Assembly: GCA_964637485.1 (NCBI GenBank)
Contig: CAZWUU010000032.1
Span: forward strand, 1 to 5,948
From: C7867-002 sp964637485
GTDB lineage: Bacteria > Patescibacteriota > Minisyncoccia > Phycocordibacterales > PALSA-1337
DNA length: 5,948 nucleotides
Direction of reading: 5' to 3'
In this document: positions 4,853 to 5,948 of the stretch, piece after piece
How positions within the stretch are numbered: the stretch's first letter is position 1
How the letters are laid out: every line of letters begins with the position of its first letter
Notes under the pieces: generated by a model
Told to the model about the DNA's origin: nothing
The model's input: the letters and a program-made list of their open reading frames with translations, nothing else
The model's database searches: none
Position numbers and translations under genes: made by a program

Positions 4853-5948
4853 ATGAATTTATTTAGTATAACCAGCTTGATCATATTCGTAAGTAGTGTA
4901 GCGTTTGGCCTGGCTCTCTACTCTGAAAACAAAAAATCAATTATTAACAAGAAATGGTTTGTTTTTTCGATTCTTATTGGACTGTGGAGCCTGGGATTGT
5001 TTGGAGTGACATGGTCAGATAAAAAAGAGATGGCTGATTTGTGGCAGCACCTGCTCGACATTTCAGCAATTATGATTCCTGTAATGTATTTTTCATTCGT
5101 ATCTTCCTTTATCGGTCTTAGGAATAAGATATGGCAACATTTGTCATACTTATTAGCTTTTCTACTGACTATATTAAGTCTCACTCCGTATTTCAAAAGC
5201 GGAACACATTATATCTACGACAGTTTCTATTGGATTAGTCCTGGTCCAGTTTACATTATCTTTCCCATATACTTCCTAATTTATGTAATCATTTCGTTAA
5301 TCATCTATACGAAAAGTATTTTTACAGAAAGTAATAGAACTAAGAAATATCAGATTATTAGTATGCTAATCGCTTCGGTAATCGGTTTCGGTGGTGGTAT
5401 AACAAATTTCCTACCACAAATAATGAATATATATCCGTATGGGAATTTTCTTGTATTGTTATATTTGTTTTTTGTTAGTTATGGTGTACTGAAATTTAAA
5501 TTTATTAGCAAGAAGATACTATCAGTACAGTTGTTGGTTGGAGCCACAGTTATAATATTTTTATTTAATTTACTTGAGAAGTTCGAGGTTAATTCAACTT
5601 ATTCAGAAAGTGCAATATTAATATCCGCCTTACTACTTGTTCTTGTATCAATATTCGGACTCCTGATTGTTAAAGGTGTCTATAAGGAGGTTGCACAACG
5701 CGAGCACATCGAAATGCTTGCCGTAGATCTCGAAAAAGCCAATCAAAGACTTACTGAGCTTAATCGGCAGAAATCCGAATTCGTGTCATTTGCGACACAT
5801 CAGTTGCGTGCACCGCTTACTGCCATGAAAGGTTGGGGCTCTCTGCTTTTAGAGGGCGAGCTGGGACAGTTGCCGACAAAGGCGAAGGAGGGCATAGAGA
5901 GAATATATGACTCGGTGAATACAATGGTAAACGTGGTTGACGATTATC
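4853..5948 (+). CDS. Multi-pass membrane sensor histidine kinase, N-terminal part (3' end outside window)
   Basis: An open frame runs from ATG 4853 to the window edge with no stop, giving 365 visible residues. About nine predicted membrane helices (roughly 5-22, 33-53, 68-88, 95-112, 131-151, 166-186, 195-213, 222-240, 253-273) show the same plan as the minus-strand kinase, including the FLPQIMNIYPYGNF stretch before helix 7 and two extra helices after the 7TM module. A charged, coiled-coil-like linker (about 276-308) leads to the HisKA H-box FVSFATHQLRAPLTAMKGW, with phosphoacceptor H316. Glutamine follows the histidine and A320 stands where Thr or Asn is usual. The visible part ends within the second DHp helix; the ATPase domain must lie beyond the window. 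The start is 4 nt after the HAD stop, with only a weak GATAGAG before it, so it is probably the third gene of the operon. The sensed signal and cognate response regulator are unknown. Its membership in a lipid operon suggests, but does not show, envelope sensing. Confidence 0.92.
   Translation, partial: MNLFSITSLIIFVSSVAFGLALYSENKKSIINKKWFVFSILIGLWSLGLFGVTWSDKKEMADLWQHLLDISAIMIPVMYFSFVSSFIGLRNKIWQHLSYLLAFLLTILSLTPYFKSGTHYIYDSFYWISPGPVYIIFPIYFLIYVIISLIIYTKSIFTESNRTKKYQIISMLIASVIGFGGGITNFLPQIMNIYPYGNFLVLLYLFFVSYGVLKFKFISKKILSVQLLVGATVIIFLFNLLEKFEVNSTYSESAILISALLLVLVSIFGLLIVKGVYKEVAQREHIEMLAVDLEKANQRLTELNRQKSEFVSFATHQLRAPLTAMKGWGSLLLEGELGQLPTKAKEGIERIYDSVNTMVNVVDDY

Noticed and set aside
4918..5196. 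Minus-strand open frame of 92 codons
   Set aside because: Antisense to the membrane region of the second kinase, whose plus-strand frame is open for over 1 kb and ends in a clear H-box.
1..5948. Recoded UGA (glycine), as in some CPR lineages
   Set aside because: All homology-supported genes read through without an in-frame TGA and use TAA or TAG stops, so nothing requires recoding; the absence of TGA stops in so few genes is not evidence.
1..5948. CRISPR array, tRNA, rRNA, insertion sequence or defence island
   Set aside because: No regularly spaced repeats, cloverleaf-like or rRNA sequence, transposase motifs or terminal inverted repeats were seen on reading both strands.

Overview
This window looks like chromosomal DNA from a member of the Candidate Phyla Radiation (Patescibacteria), most likely a Parcubacteria-type lineage. 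The assignment is an inference from protein style and not from any marker gene. The evidence is a peptidoglycan-binding domain of the 'AVK-FQ-KY ... PTG ... KKIN-I-C' kind, a TsaD with 'GPGLEPALWVGI' and an extra segment, sensor kinases whose H-boxes read HNLR and HQLR instead of HELR, and weak or absent Shine-Dalgarno sequences. The DNA is moderately AT-rich and gene-dense. All complete genes end in TAA or TAG and no in-frame TGA is seen, so there is no sign of a recoded UGA.

Layout. (1) Positions 1-511, plus strand: the C-terminal part of a peptidoglycan-binding-domain protein whose start lies upstream of the window. (2) Positions 512-3426, minus strand: a probable two-gene unit, a multi-pass membrane histidine kinase followed after 17 bp by tsaD, the catalytic subunit of tRNA t6A synthesis. 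The stop codons of tsaD and the convergent peptidoglycan-binding gene abut with no base between them, and a strong hairpin lies inside the tsaD 3' end. (3) Positions 3427-3503: a 77-bp divergent intergenic region with an imperfect dyad. (4) Positions 3504-5948, plus strand: a tight operon of a PlsC-family acyltransferase, an HAD-IB phosphatase-like protein (8-nt overlap) and a second multi-pass histidine kinase (4-nt gap) that runs off the window.

How the genes may work together. The two kinases share one architecture: about nine predicted membrane helices, a coiled coil, then HisKA. They are transcribed away from a common intergenic region, which suggests a paralogous or jointly regulated pair. 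No response regulator is present in the window. Both have altered H-boxes, and the minus-strand kinase also lacks the usual aspartate of its ATP-binding G1 box. The acyltransferase/HAD pair suggests phospholipid synthesis or remodelling (lysophosphatidate to phosphatidate, possibly then dephosphorylation), with a membrane sensor encoded in the same transcript.

There is no rRNA, tRNA, CRISPR array, insertion sequence or obvious phage or defence system. The most noteworthy points are the non-canonical kinase residues, the kinase-flanked lipid operon, the TsaD insertion and the hairpin in the tsaD tail.
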